Shown in pieces: positions 26,779-36,018 of a stretch of DNA of 64,000 nucleotides. Made by a program: the position numbers and the translations under genes. The DNA lies in the NCBI RefSeq assembly GCF_026239735.1, contig NZ_JAPIVT010000007.1, positions 1-64,000 on the forward strand. The letters are read 5' to 3'. The notes beneath the pieces were generated by a model. That model ran no database searches, had not been told where the DNA came from, and worked only from the letters and a program-made list of their open reading frames with translations. Source of the stretch: Pedobacter sp. MC2016-05. Its GTDB lineage: Bacteria; Bacteroidota; Bacteroidia; Sphingobacteriales; Sphingobacteriaceae. Numbering within the stretch: the first letter of the stretch is position 1; each line of letters opens with the position of its first letter.

Positions 26779-28440
26779 ATGAGAAAAGCTTTCGTTGCTA
26801 TTGCAGCATTTTTAGTTGCCCTTACCATTATGTTGGGCCTTTATCATCCGTTTTTATGGTGGACTTTCCTTTTCACCGGTCCTTTTGTAATCCTCGGCAT
26901 TTATGATTTATATCAACCCAAACATAGTATTGTAAGAAATTACCCGGTTTTTGGGCGGTTGAGGTATTTCATGGAGGAATTAAGGCCAAAAGTTTATCAA
27001 TACTTTGTGGAAAGTGATACGAACGGTACACCTTATAACAGGCTAAACAGGTCTTTGATTTATCAACGTGCTAAAAAAGATAACGATACTATTCCATTTG
27101 GAACGCAGCTTAACGTTTATGATAATGGTTACGAATGGTTAAGCCATAGTATTGCTGCCATTTCCCATCACGAGCTTGATTCTGATCCACGTGTGTTGGT
27201 GGGTGGGCCAAATTGTAAGAAACCATATTCTGCCAGTATCTATAATATTTCAGCGATGAGTTTCGGCTCTTTAAGTCAGAATGCCATTTTAGCATTGAAT
27301 GGAGGAGCCAAAATGGGCAACTTTGCTCATAATACAGGTGAAGGTGGAATCAGCGACTACCACCGTCAGCCCGGTGGCGATCTGATCTGGCAAATAGGAA
27401 CCGGATATTTTGGCTGTCGCCATGAGGATGGGACTTTTAATTATGAAGCCTATGCAGAAAGAGCGGTAACCGAACAGGTAAAAATGGTGGAGATTAAATT
27501 ATCACAAGGTGCAAAGCCAGGGCATGGCGGGATGTTGCCCGCAAAAAAGGTTACACCAGAGGTGGCACGGATTCGTTTGGTTCCACAGGGTAAAGACATC
27601 TTATCACCGCCAGCTCACTCCGCATTCAATACGCCAATCGGGCTCTTAGAATTCGTAAAAACGTTAAGAGATCTTTCTGGCGGAAAGCCTGTTGGATTTA
27701 AATTGTGTATCGGGCGCAAGAGCGAATTTTATTCCATTTGCAAAGCGATGATTGAAACCGGTATCTATCCTGATTTTATTACCGTTGATGGGGGTGAAGG
27801 GGGAACAGGTGCCGCGCCACAAGAGTTTTCTAACTCGGTGGGTATGCCGTTGAGAGAGGGTGTAGCTTTTGTTTATGATGTGTTGAATGGTTTTGACCTT
27901 AAAAAACACATTAAAATTATAGCCTCTGGTAAGGTGTCTTCTGGATTTGATTTGGTTAAGAACATCGCATTAGGAGCTGATATGTGTAATGCTGCCCGTG
28001 GAATGATGTTTGCCTTGGGTTGCATTCAGGCTTTGGAGTGTAACAGCAATACTTGCCCAACGGGTGTGGCCACGCAAGATCAAAGTTTAATGAAAGGTTT
28101 GGTTGTGGAAGATAAAACTGTGAGGGTGAAAAACTTTCATAATTTAACCGTAGCCAGTGCGGTTGAATTATTAGGTGCGGCAGGACTCCGCGAACCTTCA
28201 CAGTTGAGTCGTGCTTATATTAACAGGAGGGTAAGCCAGAATGTGATGCAGTCTTATCTGGAAACATTCCCCTATATTCCTGCAGGAAGTTTATTGCAAA
28301 CCCCTTATCCTACAAGGTTCGAATTGGGTATGGCACTGAGCACAGCAAAAAGTTTTGCGCCAACCGATTATAAAGTATCTGCTGTTGATTATCAACATGC
28401 CAATTCTTATAATGATACCATGAGTGAGGAAGGAATATAG
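26779..28440 (+). CDS. FMN-binding glutamate-synthase-like protein with N-terminal membrane segments
   Basis: A 553-residue protein of the stand-alone GltB-like family. Two hydrophobic segments (about residues 4-22 and 28-44) anchor it in the inner membrane. The remainder is the FMN/2-oxoglutarate TIM barrel of glutamate synthase, with SAMSFGSLSQNAILALNGG, HNTGEGGISDYH, KPGHGGMLPAKK, VDGGEGGTGAAP and the 3Fe-4S cysteine cluster in CIQALECNSNTCPTGVATQ. No glutaminase domain is present, so ammonia or another substrate must be used. The physiological reaction of this family is not well known. It begins 12 bp after yoeB, but that is probably an accident of layout. Confidence 0.88.
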   Translation: MRKAFVAIAAFLVALTIMLGLYHPFLWWTFLFTGPFVILGIYDLYQPKHSIVRNYPVFGRLRYFMEELRPKVYQYFVESDTNGTPYNRLNRSLIYQRAKKDNDTIPFGTQLNVYDNGYEWLSHSIAAISHHELDSDPRVLVGGPNCKKPYSASIYNISAMSFGSLSQNAILALNGGAKMGNFAHNTGEGGISDYHRQPGGDLIWQIGTGYFGCRHEDGTFNYEAYAERAVTEQVKMVEIKLSQGAKPGHGGMLPAKKVTPEVARIRLVPQGKDILSPPAHSAFNTPIGLLEFVKTLRDLSGGKPVGFKLCIGRKSEFYSICKAMIETGIYPDFITVDGGEGGTGAAPQEFSNSVGMPLREGVAFVYDVLNGFDLKKHIKIIASGKVSSGFDLVKNIALGADMCNAARGMMFALGCIQALECNSNTCPTGVATQDQSLMKGLVVEDKTVRVKNFHNLTVASAVELLGAAGLREPSQLSRAYINRRVSQNVMQSYLETFPYIPAGSLLQTPYPTRFELGMALSTAKSFAPTDYKVSAVDYQHANSYNDTMSEEGI

Positions 28441-28468
28441 TTGAGCTATTTTTTGAAATTTTTTAAGG

Positions 28469-28496
28469 AGTCAAGTTTTAAAACTTGGCTTTTTTT
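28469..28496 (+). terminator. Terminator after the GltB-like gene
   Basis: The palindrome CAAGTTTTAAAACTTG with flanking pairs is followed by TTTTTT. Confidence 0.75.
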
Positions 28497-28499
28497 GTT

Positions 28500-28660
28500 T
28501 TTGATGGTTTTTGCCGAATAGCGTTCTGATGGATGAAGATAAATTAGAATGCTATCCGTAATTTCAAGCGAAGCGGAGAAATCTTTTGAAGAAGAGTTGC
28601 CAGGTAAAAAGGTTTTTCCCTTCTGCTGCGCTCTATTCTAAATGACGACTCGTTAGTAAA
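28500..28660. other. Gene-free gap with a worn intergenic repeat
   Basis: Between two terminators. It contains TTTCAAGCGAAGCGGAGAAA and AAATGACGACTCG, reminiscent of the repeat family near 14590 and 14801. I see no reading frame of interest. Confidence 0.35.
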
Positions 28661-28693
28661 AAAAATCCGTTTGATTAATTCAAACGGATTTTT
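28661..28693 (-). terminator. Terminator after asnS
   Basis: The arms AAATCCGTTTGA and TCAAACGGATTT, with T-runs on both sides, so it probably works in both directions. Confidence 0.85.
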
Positions 28694-28732
28694 CATATCA
28701 AATGGATTTCGCTTTTATCCTTTTTGCTTCAG

Positions 28733-30181
28733 TTAAAACTCTGCGTTTTTAGGGAAACGAGGGAATGCGATCACATCGCGGATGTTTGTCATCCCGGTAA
28801 CGAACAATACCAAACGTTCGAAGCCTAAACCGAAACCTGCATGTGGTGCCGATCCAAAACGACGGGTATCCAAATACCACCACAACTCATCCTGTGGGAT
28901 ATTCATATCTCCCATGCGTTTCGTTAAACGATCTAAACGTTCTTCACGTTGAGAACCACCAATCATTTCTCCAATGCCCGGGAACAAGATATCCATAGCC
29001 GCTACAGTCTGTCTGCCTTCGGCATCTGGCTCATTCTGACGCATGTAGAAAGATTTAATATCAGCCGGGTAATCGGTTAAGATCACTGGTTTTTTGAAGT
29101 GTTTTTCTACCAAATATCTTTCGTGTTCACTTTGTAAATCTGCTCCCCACTCATCAATTAAATATTTGAATTGTTTCTTTTGGTTTGGTTTAGATGATTT
29201 TAAAATTCTAATCGCTTCTGTATAAGTTAAACGTTCGAACTCGTTAGCTAAACAGAAATCCAATTTTTCTAACAAACCAAATTCACTCCGCTCATTCTGA
29301 GGTTTTTGTTTATCTTCTTCAGCCAAACGTGTGTTTAAAAATTCCAGTTCTTCTTTGCAGTTATCCAAAGCATAGTTAATTACATACTTCATCATGTCTT
29401 CCGCAAGTTGCATGTTATCTTCCAAATCAGCAAAAGCCACTTCTGGCTCAATCATCCAAAACTCAGCCAGGTGGCGGGTAGTATTTGAGTTTTCTGCTCT
29501 AAAAGTAGGACCGAAGGTGTAAATCTGTCCGAATGCCATGGCCGCTAATTCGCCTTCCAGCTGACCAGAAACGGTTAAGTTGGTAGCACGGGCGAAGAAA
29601 TCCTGTGAAAAATCGACCTTCCCATCGTCAGTACGAGGGGTATTGTCGAAATCTAAAGTGGTTACTTTAAACATTTCTCCGGCTCCTTCGGCATCACTCG
29701 CAGTAATAACTGGCGTGTGCATATAAACAAAGCCGCGCTCGTTGTAAAACTGGTGTATCGCGAAAGCCAAAGCATGACGGACTTTAAATACGGCATTAAA
29801 AGTATTGGTACGGAAACGCAAGTGGGCAATTTCACGCAAAAACTCCAAGCTGTGTTTTTTTGGTTGCAATGGGAATTTTTCAGGATCACTGTCTCCCAAA
29901 ATCTCAACCGTTGTTGCTTTAATTTCAACTGATTGGCCCTTTCCTAACGACTCGACCAATTTACCAGTTGCAGAGATAGCTGCACCAGTAGTTATTCTTT
30001 TTAACAGCTCTTCTGGTAAATTATTAAAATCAACTACAACCTGGATATTGCCCATGCAAGATCCATCATTTAAGGCAATGAATTGATTATTCCGGAAGGT
30101 TCTAACCCATCCCATAACCGTTACTTCTGTGTCAAATGCTGTCGACTTTAATAAATCTTTAATTTGCTGTCTCTTAATCAT
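28733..30181 (-). CDS. asnS: Asparagine-tRNA ligase
   Basis: Class II aminoacyl-tRNA synthetase of 482 residues. An N-terminal OB-fold anticodon-binding domain ([21 protein letters not shown]) precedes the catalytic core. Motif 2 is [21 protein letters not shown], and motif 3 is [15 protein letters not shown] near the C-terminus. The Asn-type FRAENSNT distinguishes it from AspRS. The start is the ATG at 30181; the upstream in-frame GTG at 30202 falls on the -7 element and can be discarded. Confidence 0.97.
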   Translation of the reverse strand: MIKRQQIKDLLKSTAFDTEVTVMGWVRTFRNNQFIALNDGSCMGNIQVVVDFNNLPEELLKRITTGAAISATGKLVESLGKGQSVEIKATTVEILGDSDPEKFPLQPKKHSLEFLREIAHLRFRTNTFNAVFKVRHALAFAIHQFYNERGFVYMHTPVITASDAEGAGEMFKVTTLDFDNTPRTDDGKVDFSQDFFARATNLTVSGQLEGELAAMAFGQIYTFGPTFRAENSNTTRHLAEFWMIEPEVAFADLEDNMQLAEDMMKYVINYALDNCKEELEFLNTRLAEEDKQKPQNERSEFGLLEKLDFCLANEFERLTYTEAIRILKSSKPNQKKQFKYLIDEWGADLQSEHERYLVEKHFKKPVILTDYPADIKSFYMRQNEPDAEGRQTVAAMDILFPGIGEMIGGSQREERLDRLTKRMGDMNIPQDELWWYLDTRRFGSAPHAGFGLGFERLVLFVTGMTNIRDVIAFPRFPKNAEF

Positions 30182-30201
30182 ATTGTTATTTGTAAAAGGC
30201 A

Positions 30202-30209
30202 CAAATTTA
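30202..30209 (-). promoter_or_regulatory. -7 element TAAATTTG upstream of asnS
   Basis: A perfect TAnnTTTG match on the minus strand, 20 nt before the ATG at 30181. Confidence 0.5.
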
Positions 30210-30271
30210 GGAAAAAAAATGCATCGGTTAACAATTAGCAGTATCCAATTTTCGGTTATTGAAACTGCGAA

Positions 30272-31917
30272 CTACAAACTGTTGTTTGATTTATCTCTTG
30301 CTGCTTTAAACTCTGATCCGGCTTTCCATTGCGGAAAAGTAGTTTCGTTGCTTAATTTGTAACCTACGGTAAATAGGATATTTGCAATTTGCGCAAAGCC
30401 TTTCGTGTTCATTTGTGGCGAGTAAGCATCTGAAGGTTGATGGTAATGTTTCTCATAATAGCCCAATCTCTGTTCTTGTCCCCATTTAGCGCCATGTTCC
30501 TTGCTGTTGAAGCCATTCACGATATCGATTGCGGGTACGCCCACTTTTGCAAAATCGAAATGATCAGAACGATATTAGCTTCCTGCACTTGGGCGGGTGT
30601 CGCCAACTGCTTCCAAGTCATTATCCTTGAGCAACTTGACGATGTAATCTTTCACCTCGTTTTGGCCTTTTCCTTTAATTGAAATGTCTTTGGTTTCGCC
30701 ATAGAAACCTAGCGCATCCATATTTAAGTTGGCTACCGTTTTATTTAATGGATAGATTGGGTTTAAGGCATAATATTCTGAACCTAGTAAAACTATGTTC
30801 TTCACCGGTTACTGCTAAAAATACAATAGATCTTTTTGGCTTTTCTTTTGACTCCTGAAAAGCTTTGGCAATGGACAGCATTGCTGCAACACCGCTTGCA
30901 TTATCTACAGCGCCATTGTAAATAGAATCGCCATTGATTTTGGGTGCGATGCCGAAATGACCCCAGTGTGCAGAGTAAATAATCGTTTCTTCCGGTCGTT
31001 TACTTCCTTTAATAATTCCTATCACATTTTGCGAAGTGGAATATTTGTATTTATTGTTTAAAGTTACAGTTACCGTTTGGTTTAGCGGAACAGTTTTAAA
31101 ATCCTTTCGTCGGGCATACTCACGAATATCTCCGGTGATTCCAGCGTTAGCAAGTAACTTTGCTGCCGCCTGCTCCGTCATCCAGCCTTCAAGTGTATAT
31201 CTCGATTTGTGTTTGTCAGCAGCCTGGAGGTATAACCTTGAACCGGTATTGCTATTGGTAATTACCGACCAGCAGTAGCTAGCAGGTTCCGTTTGATGTA
31301 TAATGATTACTCCAGCAGCGCCTTGTCTGGCTGCTTCCTCATATTTGTACATCCAGCGACCATAATAAGTCATGGTATCGCCTCTGAAAACATTTTATCT
31401 TTTGCGTTAAAACCAGGATCACTGATTAATACCACGACTGTTTTACCCTTTATATCCAGGTTTTTGTAGTCTTTCCAGTTAAATTCTGGTGCCACAATAC
31501 CGAAACCTGCAAAAACAAGCGGCGAATTTTTCAATTGAATGGTATCCTGTTCTCGTCTGGTAACTGCAACGAAATCATCAACTGCTTTAAATTTCAGTTT
31601 TTCTTTCCCGCCATTTATTTCCATTTTTTCTTATGGGGTAGAAGTGATTTCGACCATTGGCACTTTTTGAATGTAACTGCCATTGTTGCCAGGTTCTACC
31701 CCCTCGGTTTTTAGTGTCGACGACATATAATTCACAGTTTTAGTTTCTCCGACCGTAAATGGGCGCCTGCCTTGCAGTGAATCATCAGCTAAAACAGCAA
31801 TGTAATATTTTATTGTTTCTGGATTTATGGAGCCTAAGCTTAGAGATTTTTTCTTTACAGCCGAAGATGAGAGCAATTCCCAATGCAGCTAAACTTCCTA
31901 TTTTTAATTGTACTCAT
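30272..31917 (-). pseudogene. Decayed M28 family (Zn aminopeptidase-like) lipoprotein peptidase
   Basis: Conceptual joining of pieces in several frames gives a lipoprotein signal (LAALGIALIFGC), a PA-like domain (MTYYGRWMYKYEEAARQGA), and an M28 core with SAHWGHFGI, GAVDNASGVAAML and VFLAVTGEE, followed by YRSDHFDFAKVGVPAID. Lesions seen: a frameshift near the first codons (about 31900-31912), a second after the lipobox in an A-run (about 31850), an in-frame TAA at 31631-31633, a frameshift in a T-run near 31387, another in a T-run near 30798, and an in-frame TAA near 30572-30574. The usual AHWDH aspartate is Gly here. The gene cannot encode an active enzyme. Confidence 0.88.
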
Positions 31918-31934
31918 ATTATTTTTCGATTAAT

Positions 31935-31987
31935 AAAAAAGTCATCGGATGAATATAAGCTGAATTGCAGATATTCATCCAATGACT
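31935..31987 (-). terminator. Strong terminator for the transglutaminase operon
   Basis: A long hairpin with arms AGTCATCGGATGAATAT and ATATTCATCCAATGACT, paired over 17 positions with one mismatch. On the minus strand it is followed by six T. It lies 150 bp beyond the transglutaminase stop and isolates that operon from the M28 pseudogene. Confidence 0.85.
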
Positions 31988-32138
31988 CATTAATGATGGT
32001 GTTTCGATGCAAGCAAATAGGGATTTAACTCATACGAAGTCCTTTGATCAATACGTCAAAACGCAGATTTTAATCAAATGAACAAATTATTTTATGCCGT
32101 CGATCCTGCCTTGTCCTTAAATCTTGAAAACCTGATCT

Positions 32139-33125
32139 CTATTGTTGCTGCTGTTGCTGCATGGCTTCCATATATTGCTGGTAGCTGTTTTGCTTTCTAA
32201 CGGTAGTCGCTAATCCTGATGGTTTGGTATAATTTACTTCTTTGGGTTGGAAGTAATTCTCATTGTCATTAAAATCTTCATCGTTATAACCTACCGATAC
32301 ATTTACCTCCATAATATGCTCAAAACCACCTTTATAAACGCCTTTTACAGGTGAGCAATCGGCAAAATTTCGGCCAACTGCCAAACGAACATGATTTTCA
32401 TTGGCGATGCAGTTGTTGGTAGGGTCGAGACCTAGCCACCCATATTCTGGTAAATAGGCTTCTGCCCAGGCATGGGTTGCGCCTTCACCACGCATACCGT
32501 CTCTGTTCGGGCAAATGTATCCACTTACATATCGCGATGGGATACCCGTTAACCTTAGCATAGCAGTAAGCACATGTGCAAAATCCTGGCAAACACCGGC
32601 CTTTAATTTCAAAATTTCTTCAATGGTGGTATCTACTGCAGTAATTCCTTTAATGTATTCGAAATTGCTGAAGACGTGCGCACAGTATTTAACTGCTGTT
32701 TGATATGGCGTATCTTCTGCTACTTTAATGGATAACGCGGTTTCTTTAAGTTGAGTTATTCCCGTAAAAGATTCTTGCCTCAGATAATCAATATAAGGCA
32801 CTTCGTATCTGATGGCCGCTAAACTATTCCATTGCTCACTGCTGAACATATCATCTTGAGGCAGTGGTTTAGGGAAAGTTTCTACACTAACCTTTGAAAA
32901 TATTTTCAACTGTGTGTGGGGTTCATTTTGAGTAAAAGTTCCCACCTCGTTTCCATAATAATCTATGAAAATTTCAATCTCGGGACTACCTGAAATATTG
33001 AGGTCGTGTTTAACCACCTTCTGGAAATCGTCTTTTATAGGAAACAAAATAATCTGATTAGCGCTATCTCGAACTGGCGACTCGTATTTGTAATTGGTGA
33101 TATGTTTAATTTTAAAAATTGGCAT
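32139..33125 (-). CDS. Transglutaminase-like protease/amidase of the ATP-grasp/alpha-E operon
   Basis: A 328-residue cytoplasmic protein. An N-terminal beta-domain (IKHITNYKYESPVRDSANQ) typical of bacterial transglutaminase-like proteins precedes the papain-like core. The catalytic triad is visible as Cys179 in LKAGVCQDFAHV, His218 in GATHAWAEAY and Asp234 in WLGLDPTN. The chain ends in a run of Gln. In this family the core is thought to act as a peptidase or peptide-bond-forming enzyme. It is the last gene of a three-gene unit with the alpha-E and circularly permuted ATP-grasp proteins (43 bp gap), which implies work on the same amide-linked product. Confidence 0.9.
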   Translation of the reverse strand: MPIFKIKHITNYKYESPVRDSANQIILFPIKDDFQKVVKHDLNISGSPEIEIFIDYYGNEVGTFTQNEPHTQLKIFSKVSVETFPKPLPQDDMFSSEQWNSLAAIRYEVPYIDYLRQESFTGITQLKETALSIKVAEDTPYQTAVKYCAHVFSNFEYIKGITAVDTTIEEILKLKAGVCQDFAHVLTAMLRLTGIPSRYVSGYICPNRDGMRGEGATHAWAEAYLPEYGWLGLDPTNNCIANENHVRLAVGRNFADCSPVKGVYKGGFEHIMEVNVSVGYNDEDFNDNENYFQPKEVNYTKPSGLATTVRKQNSYQQYMEAMQQQQQQ

Positions 33126-33168
33126 AGTGATATTGGTTATTATTATCTATCGGGATGATCATTTAATA

Positions 33169-34104
33169 CTATGAATTTGCGAAATAATATTCGTTTAAAA
33201 GGTTTCCGATGCCAAAAAGCTCAGCCCGGATTTCAGTTAGATAATCATGCAGCTGCTCTTCTTCCATTGTGTTAACTGAACTATAGGTAATCATACTTTT
33301 TAACCGGCCTATTTTAAACGACAAGTTGTTGTAATGTTCAATATTACTTTCGCTTTTCAACCTGTTAAAATACCTTTCGATATTGTGCATCGAGTAAAGC
33401 GCCGATCGAGGGAAATCGTTATTTAACATCACCAGTTCGATGATATTTTTAGCATCAAATCCTTGTCTATAGGTTTTCAAATAAAGCTCATAACCACCTA
33501 ATGATAAAAGTAAATGTTTCCAGTAGGCGATATCGGTTAACAAATCCGGATTGTCGCTAATGGAACTAAATTTAATGTCCAAAATATCAACAGATTGAAT
33601 ACTTCTTTCCAAATGTTTGCCAATTTTCATAAAGCTTCGGCTTTCGCCACGTTCCATAGCGCTATCTGCGGTTCCGTGGTAAAGCATTACCTGCTTAATC
33701 AAAATATCCAGCGCTGTAATTGGATCATCTTTCTGTACATACCACAATAACTTTTTGTCTTTTACGGTATGGTAATATTCGTTTAAACATTGCCATAAAT
33801 CCTTTGGAATGTGCTCTTGTACGCTTCTTGCATTTTCTCTGGCCAGCGTTACAATATTTAAAATCGAGTTGGGATTTTCACGGTTCAACAATAAATATTC
33901 AATTACGGCTCTGCTATCGTGCTGGATATTTAACAGTTCGTTTTCATCATCAGCAGAAAAAATCCGGATTACGGGTTTCCAGGTAAATTCCTGGATGGTA
34001 TCTTGCGATGAGGCATAATTTATTTTTAGCATGCGAAGCATACCATCGCTACGCTCCACATACCTGCTCAACCAATATAAGCTTGATGCTACTCTACTTA
34101 ACAT
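33169..34104 (-). CDS. Alpha-E domain protein (DUF403)
   Basis: A 311-residue, almost all-alpha protein. It opens with MLSRVASSLYWLSRYVERSDGMLRML, the hallmark of the alpha-E family, and has SAMERGESRSFMKIGKHLERS in the middle. Its biochemical role is unknown; family members occur next to circularly permuted ATP-grasp ligases and transglutaminase-like enzymes. Here it sits exactly between them, 9 bp after the ATP-grasp gene. No membrane segment or export signal is present. Confidence 0.9.
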   Translation of the reverse strand: MLSRVASSLYWLSRYVERSDGMLRMLKINYASSQDTIQEFTWKPVIRIFSADDENELLNIQHDSRAVIEYLLLNRENPNSILNIVTLARENARSVQEHIPKDLWQCLNEYYHTVKDKKLLWYVQKDDPITALDILIKQVMLYHGTADSAMERGESRSFMKIGKHLERSIQSVDILDIKFSSISDNPDLLTDIAYWKHLLLSLGGYELYLKTYRQGFDAKNIIELVMLNNDFPRSALYSMHNIERYFNRLKSESNIEHYNNLSFKIGRLKSMITYSSVNTMEEEQLHDYLTEIRAELFGIGNLLNEYYFANS

Positions 34105-34113
34105 ATTTTTATT

Positions 34114-35562
34114 CTAAGAAGTTAAAACCCATGTATCTTTACTGCCGCCACCTTGCGAACTATTTACCACCAAAGAGCCTTCTTTCAGGGCCACCCGGGT
34201 TAATCCACCGGGAACAATCGAAATTCCATCCGGTCCGTTTAGTGCAAAAGGACGTAAATCGATTCTTCTTGGTGCAAGTTTTCCATTAATAAAGCAGGGT
34301 GCAGAAGACAGGCTTATTGTTGGCTGAGCGATGAAATTGCGGGGATCTTTTAATATTTCCAGTTTGTAATCATCTGTTTCCTGTTCCGACGCTGCATGCC
34401 CCATTAGCATGCCATAGCCGCCACTGCCATTGGTTTTTTTAATCACCATCGTGTTGATGTTTTGAAAAACATAATCCAATTCATCGCGGTTGCTCAGCTG
34501 GTAGGTCGGTACATTTTTTAGTATGGGTTCTTCGTTCAAATAATATTTAATCATATCCGGCACGTAGGTATAAACTGCTTTATCGTCAGCAACGCCATTT
34601 CCAACAGCATTTACGATGGCTACATTGCCTTTTCGATAAGCGCCCATTAATCCCGCTACGCCTAGAACACTGTTCGGGTTAAATACCAGCGGGTCGAGGT
34701 AATCATCATCTACCCGGCGATAAATTACATCAACTTGTTGCAGACCCGTAGTGGTTTTCATGAAAACTTTCTGGTTTTTAACCACTAAATCCCGGCCTTC
34801 TACCAATTCAACACCCATCAATCGGGCTAGGGTAGTGTGTTCGTAGTAAGCAGAATTGTACATGCCCGGGCTTAAAAGCACAATTGTAGGGTTTGATACC
34901 GCTCTTGGTGAAAGCGCCATTAGGTTTTTGTAAAGGATGGCTGGGTATTCGGTTACACTTCTTACGCCGCATTGCGGAATCAGATCAGGGAATAATCTCT
35001 TCGTTATTTCCCTATTTTCCAGCATATAACTTACCCCAGATGGCGTGCGCAGATTATCTTCGAGTACATAGAAAGTGCCGTCGTGATCCCGGATCAGATC
35101 AATGCCAGCAATGTGAATATAAATGTCGTGAAGTACATTCACATTGTGCATCTCTCTTAAAAAGTGTGAGCACGAATAAATTACATTAATAGGCACAATT
35201 TGATCCTTGATGATAAATTGATTGCTATACACATCTTTTAAGAAAAGATTCAAAGCCTTTAAACGCTGTTTAATTCCTTTTTCAATAAACGACCATTCAC
35301 TCGAGGTGATGATACGGGGGATGATATCGAAAGGAAAAATCTTTTCAATTCCTTCACCGCTATCGTAAACGGTGAAAGTAATACCCTGGCTCATGAAGAG
35401 TTTTTTTGCCAACTCTTCTTTTTTGTTTAGGTTTTCGAGAGATTCTTTAGAGAAATTATTGATGAAGTTTGAATAGTGATTTCTGTAATTGTCACTATTT
35501 AAAAACATTTCATCATAAGTTTGGGGATGATTTAAGTAATTTTTTATAAAATTTTCTATCAT
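34114..35562 (-). CDS. Circularly permuted type 2 ATP-grasp protein
   Basis: A 482-residue predicted ATP-dependent carboxylate-amine ligase. Landmarks are IPFDIIPRIITSSEW-like text near residue 75 (here FPFDIIPRI), DLIRDHDGTFYVLEDNLRTPSGVSYMLENR near residue 155, and a nucleotide-binding loop VIKKTNGSGGYGMLMG near residue 390. The family is proposed to make peptide-like amide bonds (comparative genomic inference in the literature). It is the first gene of the operon with the alpha-E protein and transglutaminase. The long AT-rich region upstream must hold its promoter, but I see no perfect -7 element. Confidence 0.9.
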   Translation of the reverse strand: MIENFIKNYLNHPQTYDEMFLNSDNYRNHYSNFINNFSKESLENLNKKEELAKKLFMSQGITFTVYDSGEGIEKIFPFDIIPRIITSSEWSFIEKGIKQRLKALNLFLKDVYSNQFIIKDQIVPINVIYSCSHFLREMHNVNVLHDIYIHIAGIDLIRDHDGTFYVLEDNLRTPSGVSYMLENREITKRLFPDLIPQCGVRSVTEYPAILYKNLMALSPRAVSNPTIVLLSPGMYNSAYYEHTTLARLMGVELVEGRDLVVKNQKVFMKTTTGLQQVDVIYRRVDDDYLDPLVFNPNSVLGVAGLMGAYRKGNVAIVNAVGNGVADDKAVYTYVPDMIKYYLNEEPILKNVPTYQLSNRDELDYVFQNINTMVIKKTNGSGGYGMLMGHAASEQETDDYKLEILKDPRNFIAQPTISLSSAPCFINGKLAPRRIDLRPFALNGPDGISIVPGGLTRVALKEGSLVVNSSQGGGSKDTWVLTS

Positions 35563-35754
35563 TTGACTTAAATATTTTGTTAAAGTATGATTTTGAAAGT
35601 AAAAAATGCGTTTTTTGTTATAAAAAAATTGTACTTAAATGTTTTACGGTGTCTTTTTGTGGTATTTTTATCTGTTTTTTCGTAATATTTTTTATTTTTT
35701 ATGAAATACTTTAATTTATTTATAAATATTACTTGCTTATATGAATAAAGTTTG

Positions 35755-35762
35755 TACTTTTG
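35755..35762 (+). promoter_or_regulatory. -7 element TACTTTTG in a gene-free region
   Basis: A perfect TAnnTTTG match on the plus strand, with a TTG about 20 nt upstream that could be the -33 element. No annotated plus-strand gene follows until 41123, so it would drive a short transcript. Confidence 0.4.
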
Positions 35763-35764
35763 TG

Positions 35765-35830
35765 ATGCTCGTTAATTATTATTATATATTTGGTTTAAAA
35801 AAAGCGCTGGCAACGGCGCTTTTTTTATAA
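35765..35830 (+). ncRNA. Candidate small RNA or 21-residue micro-ORF ending in a GCAA-loop hairpin
   Basis: Just after the -7 element, an ATG at 35765 opens a 21-codon frame to TAA at 35828-35830. The peptide would be hydrophobic, with a YYY block, GLKK and a tail ALATALFL. Codons 13-19 coincide with the hairpin at 35803-35820. Transcription would start so close to the ATG that a non-coding RNA of about 60 nt is equally likely. Nothing is proven beyond the juxtaposition of promoter-like, coding and terminator-like signals. Confidence 0.3.
35803..35826 (+). terminator. Hairpin terminator with GCAA tetraloop
   Basis: AGCGCTG and CGGCGCT pair over 7 bp around a GCAA loop, followed by six T and preceded by seven A. 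It may act in both directions. Confidence 0.75.
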
Positions 35831-35882
35831 AACCCTTCAGGCTTATTCATAATCAACATAAAACCAAACAAACTAAACTAAA

Positions 35883-35920
35883 AGAAGCTTTCAAGTGATC
35901 ACTTGGGAGCTTTCTTTTTA
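35883..35920 (+). terminator. Second hairpin terminator in the gene-free region
   Basis: The core palindrome CAAGTGATCACTTG with outer AGCT/AGCT pairing is followed by TTTCTTTTT. It forms a tandem with the hairpin at 35803. Confidence 0.65.
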
Positions 35921-35949
35921 AGAAGTTTTTAGTTTTGGGAATAATGCAC

Positions 35950-35990
35950 AAAAAAAAAGACCATCTTGATGGTTAATCAAGATAGTCTTT
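35950..35990 (-). terminator. Ferritin gene terminator
   Basis: The arms AAAGACTATCTTGAT and ATCAAGATGGTCTTT on the minus strand, with one mismatch, are followed by a long T-run. The hairpin lies 30 bp past the ferritin stop. Confidence 0.85.
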
Positions 35991-36018
35991 TAAAGATATG
36001 TTTTGTTGATTGTTATTC

